Assembly: GCA_037039925.1 (NCBI GenBank)
Contig: JAXRKP010000325.1
Coordinates: forward strand, 17,501-81,500
DNA from: Doris montereyensis
Lineage: Eukaryota; Mollusca; Gastropoda; Nudibranchia; Dorididae
DNA: 64,000 nucleotides
Direction of reading: 5' to 3'
Positions 33,960 through 44,035 of this stretch are shown here, piece by piece. The position numbers were made by a program, and so were the translations under genes. The notes under the pieces were generated by a model that saw only the letters and a program-made list of their open reading frames with translations, did no database searches and was not told the origin of the DNA. The number at the start of each line of letters is the position of its first letter. Position 1 is the stretch's first letter.

Positions 33960-34818
33960 GGGAACGTCCACACGTCTAGCGGTGAGTTGGGCTTTGAGCT
34001 GTGATTGCCTTAAATCAAAGCAAGGTGTCCACACCACAAGCTTTTATCGCGCTATCGGTTTCGCCTTGAGCGGCAATAAATATCTTGCCATTTGACGCCA
34101 CTCGTTGCTCAAGCGGTGTTTTGATGACCTCTGTGACCTGTCTCCTACGTCGTGTCGACTTGCAGGGCAAGGCACGGCGTGTCATTGCACTGCTAGTTAG
34201 TGTTCACAATCTGTTCATTCTTTTTAAAGCACATATGTAAAAAATAAACGTTGACATTATATGACAATGGACAGAGATAAGACGTTTGAGTTTATTTCTT
34301 TAATTCAAGAAGGGCCCCAACTTTGGGCAAAAATAACATGAGCGAGAATTTCCGAAAATGTACTGGGAAACATTCGAAAGTATGAATGAAATCTGTCACG
34401 GTCATGTTTAAGTTTGAGCATCAGAGGATGACATTCCCCATACATACTTCTTTGAGTATTGATGGGATGAACCCAATATTCCCTATTATCATCGAAAAGA
34501 ATGTCTTGCCATACGTAGGGTGACAATTCTAAAACCTCAGTCAAAGAATGCGTTTTCTTGCATCCATCAGCTTGATACTATTCCGTACCAAAAGAGGCTT
34601 GATCTAGATGTAGAGAACTAAATCATAGTGAGTCACAGGCGAGCTACTGACCTAGCTATATTTGCTTGAACCGTCCACACCATGAGCCATTCCCTAGCTA
34701 ACAACTAGAAAGTAGCTTGAAAATATAGCTAGTGGCGTGGCCACCCAAGCTGTATAGCTGACCGCTTGCTATACAGCGAGCTAGTAGTAGTAGCGCGGCT
34801 CGATGTGTGGACGTACCT
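33960..34818 (-). mobile_element. PIF/Harbinger-type element, internally deleted
   Basis: The termini GGGAACGTCCACAC (33960) and, on the opposite strand, AGGTACGTCCACAC (ending at 34818) match at 12 of 14 positions. Both are flanked by TAA (33957-33959 and 34819-34821), the 3-base target duplication typical of the superfamily. Inside lies a minus-strand fragment of a HARBI1-like protein (see 34305-34544). At 859 bp it is much shorter than an autonomous copy. It sits in a BRCA2 intron, about 90 bases before the exon at 34910. Confidence 0.75.
34305..34544 (-). pseudogene. HARBI1-like transposase N-terminal fragment
   Basis: About 79 residues include REYWVHPINTQRSMYGECHP and DRDRFHSYFRMFPSTFSEIL. 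These match the conserved region before the catalytic core of Harbinger nucleases (R-x-x-W-V-H-P, G-E-x-x-x-L, F-x-x-Y-F-R-M). The DDE nuclease domain is missing, so it cannot encode an active enzyme. Confidence 0.75.
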
Positions 34819-34909
34819 TAAGCCGGTTTCTTTGTTTTCCTACCTCATCATAATTCTTTTCGATGGATCATTCACTCTTTGTGTCTTCTGTGTCAATTTT
34901 GCATCACAG

Positions 34910-35114
34910 CCCCTGGTGGTTTTGAACCGGCTGTTGACTTTGAGTTGGAGGAGGCCAGAATGAAACAGGAGAAGATCATCAGAAGTAAGAAGAGAAAGAA
35001 AGTTACCCCCTTCCTGGTCGCTGGTGGAACAACAGAGGTAGTCACTCAAAGAGACCTGTCGTCGTCAAACTCCACGATGCGGTCGGAGATCGTCAGCACC
35101 TTTGTAGAAACAAG
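34910..35114 (+). CDS. BRCA2: BRCA2 exon, start of the DNA-binding (helical) domain
   Basis: Acceptor GCATCACAG|CCCCTGG and donor ACAAG|GTGAAT enclose 205 bases with an intact frame in phase with both neighbours. It reads EARMKQEKIIRSKKRKKVTP and FLVAGGTTEVVTQRDL. These align with human [20 protein letters not shown] at the entry to the helical domain. In the family this domain with the OB folds binds DSS1 and single-stranded DNA. Confidence 0.85.
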
Positions 35115-35361
35115 GTGAATGCAGTATGGGGGCTACATTGTTGAGCTTTTTTTTGTTTTGTTGTGTTTTATATGAAATTTTGCTTTTTTTGAAAGTGTGC
35201 GTGTGTGTGTTGGTGGTAGATACCGGTAGGGGCTGACTTCTTTCTTTTTCATTTTTTTACATCTCTGTCTGTCATCTTGATATTGCCTCCTATTGATCCT
35301 GCCATTCAATGTATGCGTGATGGATGAGGTAAATTTTAAAACAAGCAAAGCCGTTGTCAAT

Positions 35362-35375
35362 TTCTTGTATTATTA

Positions 35376-35414
<39 letters not shown>

Positions 35415-35418
35415 CTTA

Positions 35419-35449
<31 letters not shown>

Positions 35450-35567
35450 TAATGTTTTTATTATAGTTATTTATAATAATAGTAGTAATTGAAGTAGTTA
35501 TTGAAGCAATAATAACAGTTGTAGTGGTAACCATTAAGTAATAGTAACAGTTAAGTAGTAATAATAG

Positions 35568-35615
<48 letters not shown>

Positions 35616-35625
35616 GCAGTAGTAG
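35362..35625. repeat. ATT/AGT trinucleotide microsatellite
   Basis: (ATT)n blocks lie at 35365-35450 and 35568-35615 with degenerate AGTAGTAAT sequence between them. Confidence 0.9.
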
Positions 35626-35876
35626 TAGTAGCAGCAGCAGTAAATTAAGTAGCAGTCAGAGCACTATTGTTTTTGTTCTGAATCATTATCATCATCATTT
35701 TTATCGTGATTGTCATTATCGGTAATAATATTATGTCGGTTCAAATGATGAAAACATACGATGAGAAAGCCTAGGAAGTGAAAACGAAAACACATATCAT
35801 CTTTCTATGACCCATACAATAATGTGTTTTTCTTCCTCTGACACACTTGTTTACCTTCTGCTGACCAGCTTGTCAG

Positions 35877-36044
35877 GCGTGGCGTGTCAGAATCTACCCT
35901 CAACGTCAGTAGTCGGTCAGCGGGCCAGTTGCGTTTCGACCTGCGGCGTTTCTTCCCATCTCTGGCTGGCGGCGTGTTGCTTGGAGACGGAGCATTGCTC
36001 ATCTCTGACAGGCGTGGATTTGCTGGGGTGTCAGAGTTTTACAG
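35877..36044 (+). CDS. BRCA2: BRCA2 exon, helical domain
   Basis: Two AGs are available at the acceptor. Only CTTGTCAG|GCGTGG (exon start 35877) keeps phase, giving ETR-RGVSESTLNVSSRS. The donor is TACAG|GTAACT. The exon reads LRFDLRRFFPSLAGGVLLGD, then LLISDRRGFAGVSEFYR. It aligns with human FQFHTEDYFGKESL and [24 protein letters not shown]. The frame is intact. Confidence 0.9.
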
Positions 36045-36337
36045 GTAACTCATTGTGGTAACTGTTTTCTGTTACTCCATGTTGCAGCTCTCTGATTTTT
36101 TTCTAGTCTGTGTGTGCACACAATTGTTTTTGGGGGAGGGGAGGGGGAGGTGTACAAAGTTTGTTGGGAAAAATCGCAATTGTGTGCACTGTGTAATGTG
36201 TGCATAAGAATTAGTGTTAAGAGTTAGATGAGAAAAGTTTTTTGTTTTTTTTTATTAGTGTGCGCAGATATTTCTCACTTGTGCGCACCTTTTCTCCCTG
36301 CTGGTGTGCAAACGTTGGTTGCAACTACAGGTGATTA

Positions 36338-36648
36338 GATTTTGATTTCACCCATGTCCGCAACCAAGGTGACCTCGGGAGTCTTGGTAGGATTTTTAAT
36401 TTTGCCCCAGACTGCCATGTGAACAGTCAAGGGATCTTTAACATGCACAGAGTGTTTTATTCTGTATACAGGACCTCCTTTTTATCGCCCGCCTCTGATG
36501 AGACTAGGTTTCGGTCAGCCTGCCGGGACAAAGAAGGGAAAGTTTTACTTTTAAAAAAGAGAAATGTTTTCAACCTGCCTGGGCTTGAACCTATGACCTT
36601 TTGGTAGGGAAGCTGACACCTTGTCTTTGGACTACTGAGCCCCCTCCC
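36338..36648 (-). mobile_element. SINE-2, minus strand
   Basis: Reverse complements of the family blocks run in order: ACCCATGTCCGCAACCAAGG, AACAGTCAAGGGATCTTTAA, GACCTCCTTTTTATCGCC, GGCTTGAACCTATGACCTTT (B-box region) and GGACTACTGAGCCCCC at the 5' end. Confidence 0.85.
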
Positions 36649-36684
36649 CCTCTCCCCCCCTGCCCCTTCCTTACAGGTCACAAT

Positions 36685-36930
36685 ATGCGAATCCTAACAA
36701 ACCTAGGTCTGACTGACGTTGTGTTCCTTGGGAAGCGATACTTAACACTTATTTTCCTCACTCTACCCAGGTGCAAATGGGTACAGGCAAGCACTTGCTT
36801 GGGAATAAAAACCTGCATCAGACTAGCTTCCTTACCGGGAGGTGATTATTGTCACCTCTTCCGCTTCACGCTGTAGAAACCGGGATAAGTTCCGGTTCTA
36901 TGGGCCATAATGGCCTTGAATGAAGGAACC
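36685..36930 (+). mobile_element. SINE-1, plus strand, head truncated
   Basis: CGAATCCTAACAAACCTAGG (end of the head), TTGTGTTCCTTGGGAAGCGA, CTCTACCCAGGTGCAAATGG, GACTAGCTTCCTTACCGGGA, TGTAGAAACCGGGATAAG and GGGCCATAATGGCCTTGAAT are all present. It ends about 100 bases before the next BRCA2 exon. Confidence 0.85.
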
Positions 36931-37029
36931 TTTTTGTCACTATGTGAACATCAGGTGTAGTCCACTGAAACCGTCACTTGAAACTGCTCCACATTGCTTA
37001 GAATACGTCGTGATTGCATCCTTCCCCAG

Positions 37030-37158
37030 TGCCTTCCTGACACTAGAGGGCGTTGATACGGCCCTGGTGGATGAGTCCTGGCTACGCAATCACTATCGCT
37101 GGATCGTCTGGAAGCTGGCCGCCTATGAAGTCTGTTATCCGTCTATTTTTGCCAACAG
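37030..37158 (+). CDS. BRCA2: BRCA2 exon, helical domain NHYRW motif
   Basis: Acceptor CATCCTTCCCCAG|TGCC and donor CCAACAG|GTAATA enclose 129 bases, in phase with both neighbours. It reads LEGVDTALVDESWLRNHYRW, then IVWKLAAYEVCYPSIFANR. This is one of the clearest matches in the window: human has [20 protein letters not shown] and then IWKLAAMECAFPKEFANR. The frame is intact. Confidence 0.97.
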
Positions 37159-37309
37159 GTAATATAAGCTTTTCCTCCTTTAGTCCTCTTTAAATAGAAT
37201 ATTAAAAAAATTTTTTACGTTCTGCAGGAATAGATTACATTTTCTCCTCAGATTTTCGTATAACAACCAGAGATGATGACAATAATGCATAAAACAGCAA
37301 ACATTACAA

Positions 37310-37311
37310 CA

Positions 37312-37385
<74 letters not shown>

Positions 37386-37398
37386 CACTACCACTACT
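37310..37398. repeat. (ACT)n microsatellite
   Basis: A pure ACT/CTA run of about 85 bases directly precedes the short dispersed repeat shared with 29545-29630. Confidence 0.95.
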
Positions 37399-37494
37399 TG
37401 GAACACTATTTATGGAACCCTACAGCAGATGGAAAACACCTGTAGATACCACTACATGGCATTGGGCTGAAGGACAAAATTACGTTCGGCGCTG

Positions 37495-38680
37495 TTGCAT
37501 CAACGTCTTCTAAGTCACCAGACCTAAGCTTTGCTCCATCAATGTCTTCTAAGTCACCAGACTTTAGCCTTGCTCCATCACTAAGCTTTGCTCCATCAAC
37601 GTCTTCTAAGTCACCAGACTTTAGCCTTGCTCCATCACTAAGCTTTGCTCCATCAACGTCTTCTAAGTCACCAGACTTTAGCCTTGCTCCATCAACGTCT
37701 TCTAAGTCGCCAGACCTAAGCTTTGCTCCATCAATGTCTTCTAAGTCACCAGACTTTAGCCTTGCTCCATCAACGTGTAAGCCAGACCTAAGCTTTGCTC
37801 CATCAATGTCTTCTGAGTAAGCCAGACTTAAGCTTTTCTCGATCAATGTCTTCTAAGTCGCCAGACTTAACCTTTGCTCCATCAATGTCTTCTAAGTCAC
37901 CAGACTTAAGCTTTGCTCGATCAACGTCTTCTAAGTCGCCAGACCTAAGCTTTGCTCCATCAATGTCTTCTAAGTCGCCAGACTTAAGCTTTGCTCGATC
38001 GATGTCTTTTAAGTCGCCAGACCTAAGCTTTGCTCGATCAATGTCTTCTAAGTCACCAGACTTTAGCCTTGCTCCATCAACGTCTTCTAAGTCACCAGAC
38101 TTTAGCCTTGCTCCATCAACGTCTTTTAAGTCGCCAGACCTAAGCTTTGCTCCATCAACGTCTTCTAAGTCGCCAGACCTAAGCTTTGCTCCATCAATAT
38201 CTTCTAAGTCGCCAGACCTAAGCTTTGCTCCATCAACGTCTTCTAAGTCACCAGACCTAAGCCTTGCTCCATCAGCGTCTTCTAAGTCACCAGACTTTAG
38301 CCTTGCTCCATCAACGTCTTCTAAGTCACCAGACTTTAGCCTTGCTCCATCAACGACTTCTAAGTCACCAGACTTTAGCCTTGCTCCATCAACGACTTCT
38401 AAGTCACCAGACTTTAGCCTTGCTCCATCAACGTCTTCTAAGTCACCAGACTTTAGCCTTGCTCCATCAACGACTTCTAAGTCACCAGACTTTAGCCCTG
38501 CTCCATCAACGTCTTCTAAGTCACCAGACTTTAGCCTTGCTCCATCAACGTCTTCTAAGTCACCAGACTTTAGCCTTGCTCCATCAACACCTTTAAGTCA
38601 CCAGACTAGCCTTGCTCCATCAACGTCTTCTAAGTCACCAGATTTCAGCCTTGCTCCATCATTGTCTACTCCCCACTAGA
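37495..38680 (+). repeat. 39-bp minisatellite with an open reading frame
   Basis: About 30 copies of a 39-base unit (CCATCAACGTCTTCTAAGTC then ACCAGACTTTAGCCTTGCT) lie in the intron between 37158 and 40053. Because 39 is divisible by three, one + frame stays open for most of its length and encodes repeats of S-K-S-P-D-(F/L)-S-(L/F)-A-P-S-(T/M)-S. Other frames and the minus strand are also largely open. Human BRCA2 has no such insert, and the flanking exons join in phase without it. It is most simply an intronic minisatellite, but see the continuing frame downstream. Confidence 0.85.
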
Positions 38681-38688
38681 TTTAAACC

Positions 38689-38994
38689 TTGCTCCATCAA
38701 ACGGTAACGATCATGAAAGAAACAATCCAAGAAGAGAATTATTCTGTTTTTTTGGAAGGCTGTTCTTCAGAAAATTGTTGTAATAAATGTCATGGCCACT
38801 TTAACAACACTCATCGAGGAAACACAAAGAATCGCTTTTGGAATCTTAATTACTCGGATCAAATACAGTGTATTAGTCAGATGATCACTCATTCTGGGAG
38901 TCCAAAGAAGAAAAAAGAGAAAGGCTCAAATGGTCCGGAAGGTGATGACTTGGACATATCAGTTAACGGCAAAAAGGGAGATGACATTATCTAA
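38689..38994 (+). CDS. Unrecognised ORF after the minisatellite; possible nested transcript
   Basis: An open frame of about 101 codons follows the repeat. It has low-repeat, coding-like composition: VFLEGCSSENCCNKCHGHF, with a C-x-x-x-x-C-C-x-x-C cluster, then SPKKKKEKGSNGPEGDDLDI and a stop at 38992-38994. An AATAAA lies at 39235-39240, about 240 bases downstream. Going upstream, the repeat frame stops at 38679 and this frame begins within the last repeat remnant. No family is recognised. It may be the 3' part of a gene nested in the BRCA2 intron, an alternative terminal exon, or chance. Confidence 0.3.
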   Translation: MLHQTVTIMKETIQEENYSVFLEGCSSENCCNKCHGHFNNTHRGNTKNRFWNLNYSDQIQCISQMITHSGSPKKKKEKGSNGPEGDDLDISVNGKKGDDII

Positions 38995-39717
38995 CATTTG
39001 CTGGCGCTTATGCCAAGAGATCACCAAATGTCTTGACTTGACCAAATGGTGAGTGCAAGGAACAAAGACCTTAGAATATATCCAATACAGTCAAAGGCAG
39101 GCTTCAGGAAGTAGCTCATGAAGGCGATTCATATTATTATGTCAAAATGTTTCAGTTGTAAATACATGTTTACTTTTTTCATTTGCACTGATTTCAGATT
39201 TTGCTATTTTCTATACCAAATAGTATAATGGAAAAATAAATGTACCATTATCAGAAATTCATTGCATTACATAATATTCCCCTTTTAGTAAGTATGGTTT
39301 CAATTTACAATTGTTTTTCCTATTTGTTTACGCATTGTTTTGATTAAAATTGAATTAATCGATACTATAATCTTTCCGATATTCGTATTGCTGTCAGAAA
39401 ATGTGTTCTGTGTTTTGACATATCTATGTGCATAAAAGGACGAATAGATCGATCAGCGATATTCGTCCTTTTCTCAGAAAGGATTGGATAAAATATCATT
39501 CCCTTACTTCTCATAAAAGGATGAATGCTTTATACCTTTTGATCTACTTTGCACATCATATTTTCCTTTGGACACAAAAGATACATATGCATAAAGATAC
39601 CCAATTTTTAATGTCATTGTTCTACGTTAAAAACTCTGAGATCTGAACGTAAACAATGTTTTGGCTCTCCTGTAAAATTGTAATTTGCTGATATTCATCC
39701 TTTTAACAAAAGACGGC

Positions 39718-39726
39718 AGTACTACA

Positions 39727-39808
<82 letters not shown>

Positions 39809-39827
39809 ATACTAATACTACTACTAA

Positions 39828-39873
<46 letters not shown>

Positions 39874-40018
39874 GCTACTACTACTTCTACTACTACTACT
39901 ACTACTTCTACTACTACTTCTACTACTACTACTACTACTACTACTACTATTTCTTCTACTATTACTACCTCTACTATTACCACTACTACTACAACAACTA
40001 CTACCACTACCACTGTCA
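39718..40018. repeat. Long (ACT)n microsatellite next to an exon
   Basis: About 300 bases of ACT with AAT, TCT and GCT interruptions. It ends only about 35 bases before the acceptor of the 40053 exon. Poly-Thr and poly-Val frames are artefacts. Confidence 0.95.
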
Positions 40019-40052
40019 CTCTTACTTGTGCATTTTTAATTTTGTTTCTCAG

Positions 40053-40123
40053 ATGCCTTACTCCTGACGTCACCATGCTTCAGCTCAAATACCGCTATGA
40101 CAGGAGATTGACAAGTGCCAAAG
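40053..40123 (+). CDS. BRCA2: BRCA2 exon, helical domain to OB1
   Basis: Acceptor TTTGTTTCTCAG|ATGCC and donor CCAAAG|GTAACT enclose 71 bases. Joined to the preceding exon (AAC AG + A) it reads FANR-CLTPDVTMLQLKYRY, then DRRLTSAK. It matches human [20 protein letters not shown]. The frame is intact. Confidence 0.95.
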
Positions 40124-40189
40124 GTAACTCTCATATTTTCGGCACCATCTTCACTAGAAATAGAAACGCTTGCTAAGTTATTATCCTGC

Positions 40190-40445
40190 TTGTAAAAGTA
40201 AAGCAAGTCCCATACTCATAGTTGCATAGGAAAACCAGGAGTAGAGTCTTGATTTTTCTAGGCATGCATACTGCATAGTGGGGTAGTTTGCCACTGCTTT
40301 CTACTTTGGATGAACCCGAGATAGACCCAGCCACCCATTTTCCTGTTGGGGCGACCGGAGGGCAGCCAGACAAATTTGCCCAGACTGAGAATTCAACTCA
40401 GGCCTCTCGTGAATGGTAGACAGATGCTCTGCCGACTGAGTTACT
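40190..40445 (-). mobile_element. SINE-3, tRNA-derived, minus strand
   Basis: The minus strand begins with a tRNA-like head (CAGTAACTCAGTCGGCAGAG at about 40447-40428, then GAATTCTCAGTCTG). The body includes reverse complements of CATAGTGGGGTAGTTTGCCA and TTTTTCTAGGCATGCATACT. It matches the clearer copy at 52545-52815. A short GGCTGAGGTACTGACTGAGG repeat follows at 40447-40485. Confidence 0.75.
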
Positions 40446-40587
40446 GGCTGAGGTACTGACTGAGGTACTGACTGAGGTACTGGCTAGTAACTTATCTTCA
40501 TGTGGAATATCTAGATCTTCATGAAGTTGAGCATCTGCTGTCAGCATGTGGGTTATTTTGTTGTTTTTTAAAATTGTTTTAAAAATT

Positions 40588-40908
40588 TGATTTGATGTAC
40601 TCACCTCCACAACTAAGGTGAACATTGGGTTTTTGGTAAGCTTTTTAAATTTTCCCGGACTGCCCTGTAAACAGCCAAGGGATCTTTAACATGCACAGAG
40701 TGTTGTTATCTGTACATGGGACCTCCTTTTTATCGTCCATCTCCAATGGGACTAAGCGTCAATCCACCTACCTGGACCGTGGGGGGGGGGGGGGGTAGTT
40801 TTGCTCGAAAGACCTTGAAAAATTTTCAACCGTTGGTGGGGTTTAAACCCATTACCTTTTGGTTGAGAGGCCGACACCTTGCATCTGGACTACCAAGTTG
40901 TTTTTTTT
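40588..40908 (-). mobile_element. SINE-2, minus strand
   Basis: ACTCACCTCCACAACTAAGG, AAACAGCCAAGGGATCTTTA, TGGGACCTCCTTTTTATCGT, CAATCCACCTACCTGGACC, a G homopolymer at 40780-40795, GGTTTAAACCCATTACCTTT and GGACTACCAAG give the family order in reverse. It lies about 60 bases before the exon at 40966. Confidence 0.85.
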
Positions 40909-40965
40909 AGTGTGCTTCAATTCTTGGACTGATAAACTCTTCCATGTTTTGCATTTTTATTCCAG

Positions 40966-41061
40966 GAGCGCCATCAAAAAAATTGTAGAGGGATGACACA
41001 GCCTGTAAAAGAATGGTGCTCTGCGTTGCTGATATAGGGAGGAGCACTGGAAACCAAAATG
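40966..41061 (+). CDS. BRCA2: BRCA2 exon, OB1 start, frame disrupted
   Basis: Acceptor TTTATTCCAG|GAGCG is certain; the donor is probably CAAAATG|GTGTAT. One frame reads SAIKKIVE and a second DDTACKRMVLCVADIGRS. Together they match human [20 protein letters not shown] and CVSDI. Between them, at 40990-40991, two bases are missing relative to the expected E-R-D, and the junction with 40123 is also off by one base. Splicing as drawn gives a TAG in phase. Homology is clear, but the coding sequence as written is broken. Confidence 0.85.
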
Positions 41062-41104
41062 GTGTATGGATGTTTTTTCTCTATTTGTTTCTGATCTTTT
41101 ATAG

Positions 41105-41270
41105 TAAGTTCCTTCAAGGCCTGTAAGGCCCATAGAGCTGGACTTAATCCCTGTTTCTATAGCGTGAGCGAAACAGGTGGTAACAATCACCTCCTGGCCA
41201 GGACGCTAGTCTGACGCAGGTTTTACTCCAAAGCCAGTGCTTGTACCCATTTGCACCTGGGTAGAGTGCT
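41105..41270 (-). mobile_element. SINE-1 3' half, minus strand
   Basis: TTCCTTCAAGGCCTGTAAGG, CCCATAGAGCTGGACTTAAT, AATCACCTCCTGGCCAGGAC, GCTAGTCTGACGCAGGTTTT and CATTTGCACCTGGGTAGAGT. The tRNA head is absent. Confidence 0.85.
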
Positions 41271-41714
41271 GTCTGATGGAGTGGTGTGATGGAGTAACAT
41301 AGCATTTCATAGCTACGTGTATAGATTTATTTCATAGTTTTGCACATATATTGTGTGGATATTGAAATTTCATATTTCTTGTTCTCCAAAATTTGCACAT
41401 GCATGTCACATGTATTAAGTCTTAAAGAAGAAAATTGTGATAGAATGTTATCGCTTTGTTTTTAAGACCAAGAAAACTTGCAATTTACATAACGAGAAAC
41501 ATTCTATATCTTTAACTTAATATATAAACACACTCAAAGCTGTGCCTACATGCATAGACACATACATTCACACACTCACACACAAAAGATGAATTGTTGA
41601 AATGTCAAGATTTTCAATAATTTTTCAAAGGAGCGTTCCCTAAATTCAAATCCTTTTAAACAGCAGTGAATGAGATATTTGTCTGTCTTTCTTAATTTAT
41701 ATTAATACATCAGC

Positions 41715-42055
41715 CAATGTGAGACAGTAGGGAATACAGTAGAGTAGAGTACAGGCAGCTGAAATGAAATATCTAAGAAGAGTAGTAGGGAAAATTAAAA
41801 GAGACAAAATCAGAAGCACAACAATAAGAGATCAAACCAAAGAAAATGGCATAAAAGTTGAGATAGAAATAAATCAATTGAGATCGTTTGGGCATGTAAA
41901 CAGAATGAATGATAAGAGAATAGTTAAATCAGTATGCAATGCTAAAACCCAAGGTAAAAGACCAAAAGGCAGACCTTTGCAAAAGTTTGAAAATATAAAA
42001 AGAGGCACTAAAGCTTCACAAAAGGAAACAAGGTAGCCTGGAATAAGATCAGTTT
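41715..42055 (+). mobile_element. LINE-A 3' end fragment that runs into the 40-bp satellite
   Basis: The open frame 41764-42036 encodes [40 protein letters not shown] and KRPKGRPLQKFENIKRG, the C-terminal tail of a non-LTR reverse transcriptase polyprotein. The 3' UTR GGTAGCCTGGAATAAGATCA at about 42032 leads directly into the tandem repeat. Confidence 0.85.
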
Positions 42056-43505
42056 AGGTTTCTATACAACCCATACACTGGAATAAGATTAGTTTGGGTT
42101 TCTATACAACCCATACACTGGAATAAGATCAGTTTGAGTTTCTATACAACCCATACACTGGAATAAGATCAGTTTGAGTTTCTATACAACCCATACACTG
42201 GAATAAGATCAGTTTGAGTTTCTATACAACCCATACACTGGAATAAGATCAGTACACTGGAATTCAGTTTGGTTTCTATACAACCCATACACTGGAATAA
42301 GATCAGTTTGGGTTTCTATACAACCCATACACTGGAATAAGATCAGTTTGGGTTTCTATACAACCCATACACTGGAATAAGATCAGTTTGAGTTTCTATA
42401 CAACCCATACACTGGAATAAGATCAGTTTGAGTTTCTATACAACCCATACACTGGAATAAGATCAGTTTGGGTTTCTATACAACCCATACACTGGAATAA
42501 GAAGTTTCTATACAACCCATACACTGGAATAAGATCAGTTTGAGTTTCTACAACCCATACACTGGAATAAGATCAGTTTGAGTTTCTATACAACCCATAC
42601 ACTGGAATAAGATCAGTTTGAGTTTCTATACAACCCATACACTGGAATAAGATCAGTTTGAGTTTCTATACAACCCATACACTGGAATAAGATCAGATTT
42701 TGGGTTTCTATACAACCCATACACTGGAATAAGATCAGTTTGAGTTTCTGGGATACAACCCATAGACGGACTGAATAAGATCAGCTTTGAGTTTGGATAC
42801 AACCCATAAACACTGGAATAAGATCAGTTTGGGTTTCTATACAACCCATACACTGGAATAAGATCAGTTTGGGTTTCTTCAACCCATACACTATCAGTTT
42901 TGGGTTTCTATCCACATACACTGGAATAAGATCAGTTTGAGTTTCTATACAACCCATACACTGGAATAAGATCAGTTTGAGTTTCTATACAACCCATACA
43001 CTGGAATAAGATCAGTTTAGGTTTCTAGTACAACCCATACAATGGAATAAGATCAGTTTGAGTTTCTATACAACCCATAACTGCTTTTCCATCAGTTTGG
43101 GTTTTTATCTCAACATTAGGATACACTGGAATAAGATCAGTTTGGGTTTCTATACAACCCATAACTGGAATAAGATCAGTTTGAGGTTTTTGAAACCCAT
43201 ACAACTATCCTTGTTTTTTCTAATTGTAATTCATTTATGAAACTGAATAGTTACAAGATGCCTATGAAACATTGTCAGGGATAACACTGCCAAATCAAGA
43301 TCAGTTTGGGAAATAACAACCCATACACTGGAATAAGATCAGTTTGGGTTTCTAAATAAAAGTACACTGGAATAAGATCAGTTTGGGTTTCTATACAACC
43401 CATACACTGGAATAAGATCAGTTTGGGAAACAGTAAAAATAAAACACTGGAATAAGATCAGTTTGGGTTTCTATACAACCCATACACTGGAATAAGAACA
43501 GAAGG
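42035..43505. repeat. 40-bp satellite derived from the LINE-A 3' end
   Basis: About 30 or more copies of ACTGGAATAAGATCAGTTTG followed by (G/A)GTTTCTATACAACCCATAC. The first unit is continuous with the LINE-A 3' UTR. Units are nearly identical for the first kilobase and become scrambled after 42740. Pieces at 43075-43310 are copies of the unique DNA at 43780-43990 (GAAACTGAAT, ACAAGATGCC, TGTCAGGGATAA), so the array has also captured neighbouring intron sequence. Confidence 0.95.
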
Positions 43506-43627
43506 GGTCTGCTAATTAAAGTTGGATAATTAAAAAAAAACATTTGACTTTGTGCGAAAGAACTTGCTGCTTTGACACTTTGAGATTTTCTTCATAAAAG
43601 TGTGTTTGCCTGTGTGTTTGTCCACAG

Positions 43628-43790
43628 AGTGTTCAGAAAAGTAACTGATGGTTGGTACTCTATCGCTCATTTGGACCCGCCTAGGACTTGGTAGAAATAA
43701 AAGCTTTCCATTGGCCAAAAAATTGTGAAAAGCATTGAATGGAATCCAAGATGGCTGCCCTCCATTGGAAACTGCTTTTCCATTATTATT
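43628..43790 (+). CDS. BRCA2: BRCA2 exon, OB1 core, frame disrupted
   Basis: Acceptor TTTGTCCACAG|AGTGTT. The frame reads VFRKVTDGWYSIAHLDPP and, after in-frame TAG and TAA codons, KLSIGQKIVK; another frame then gives ALNGIQDGCPPLE. These match human ELTDGWYAVKAQLDPP, RLTVGQKII and GAELVGSPDACTPLE in order. At least three small indels are needed to join them. The 3' end of the exon is not defined; no clear donor was found before 43800. Confidence 0.75.
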
Positions 43791-44035
43791 TTAAAAGTCA
43801 TAAATCAGTCGAGTTTGAGCTCTCACATTGTTGTTTTCAATAAATAAAATTAAATGGGTCTGTAGGTTTTTGAAACACAACAAGTTCCTTGTATTTTGAG
43901 TAATTTAATTCATTTAGAAACTGAATCTCTCTCTACAAGATGCCCATGAAACACTGTCAGGGATAAAATGCCAAATCACAATTTCAGGTCTGGGAAATAA
44001 GTAAATAAGTAAATCTGCTGATTTGATTTGAAAAA

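Noticed and set aside
39627..40176. Long poly-Thr and poly-Val frames
   Set aside because: They are translations of the (ACT)n microsatellite on the two strands.
42035..43505. Possible CRISPR-like array of 40-bp repeats
   Set aside because: There are no unique spacers and no cas genes. The units abut directly and derive from a LINE 3' end in a eukaryotic intron.
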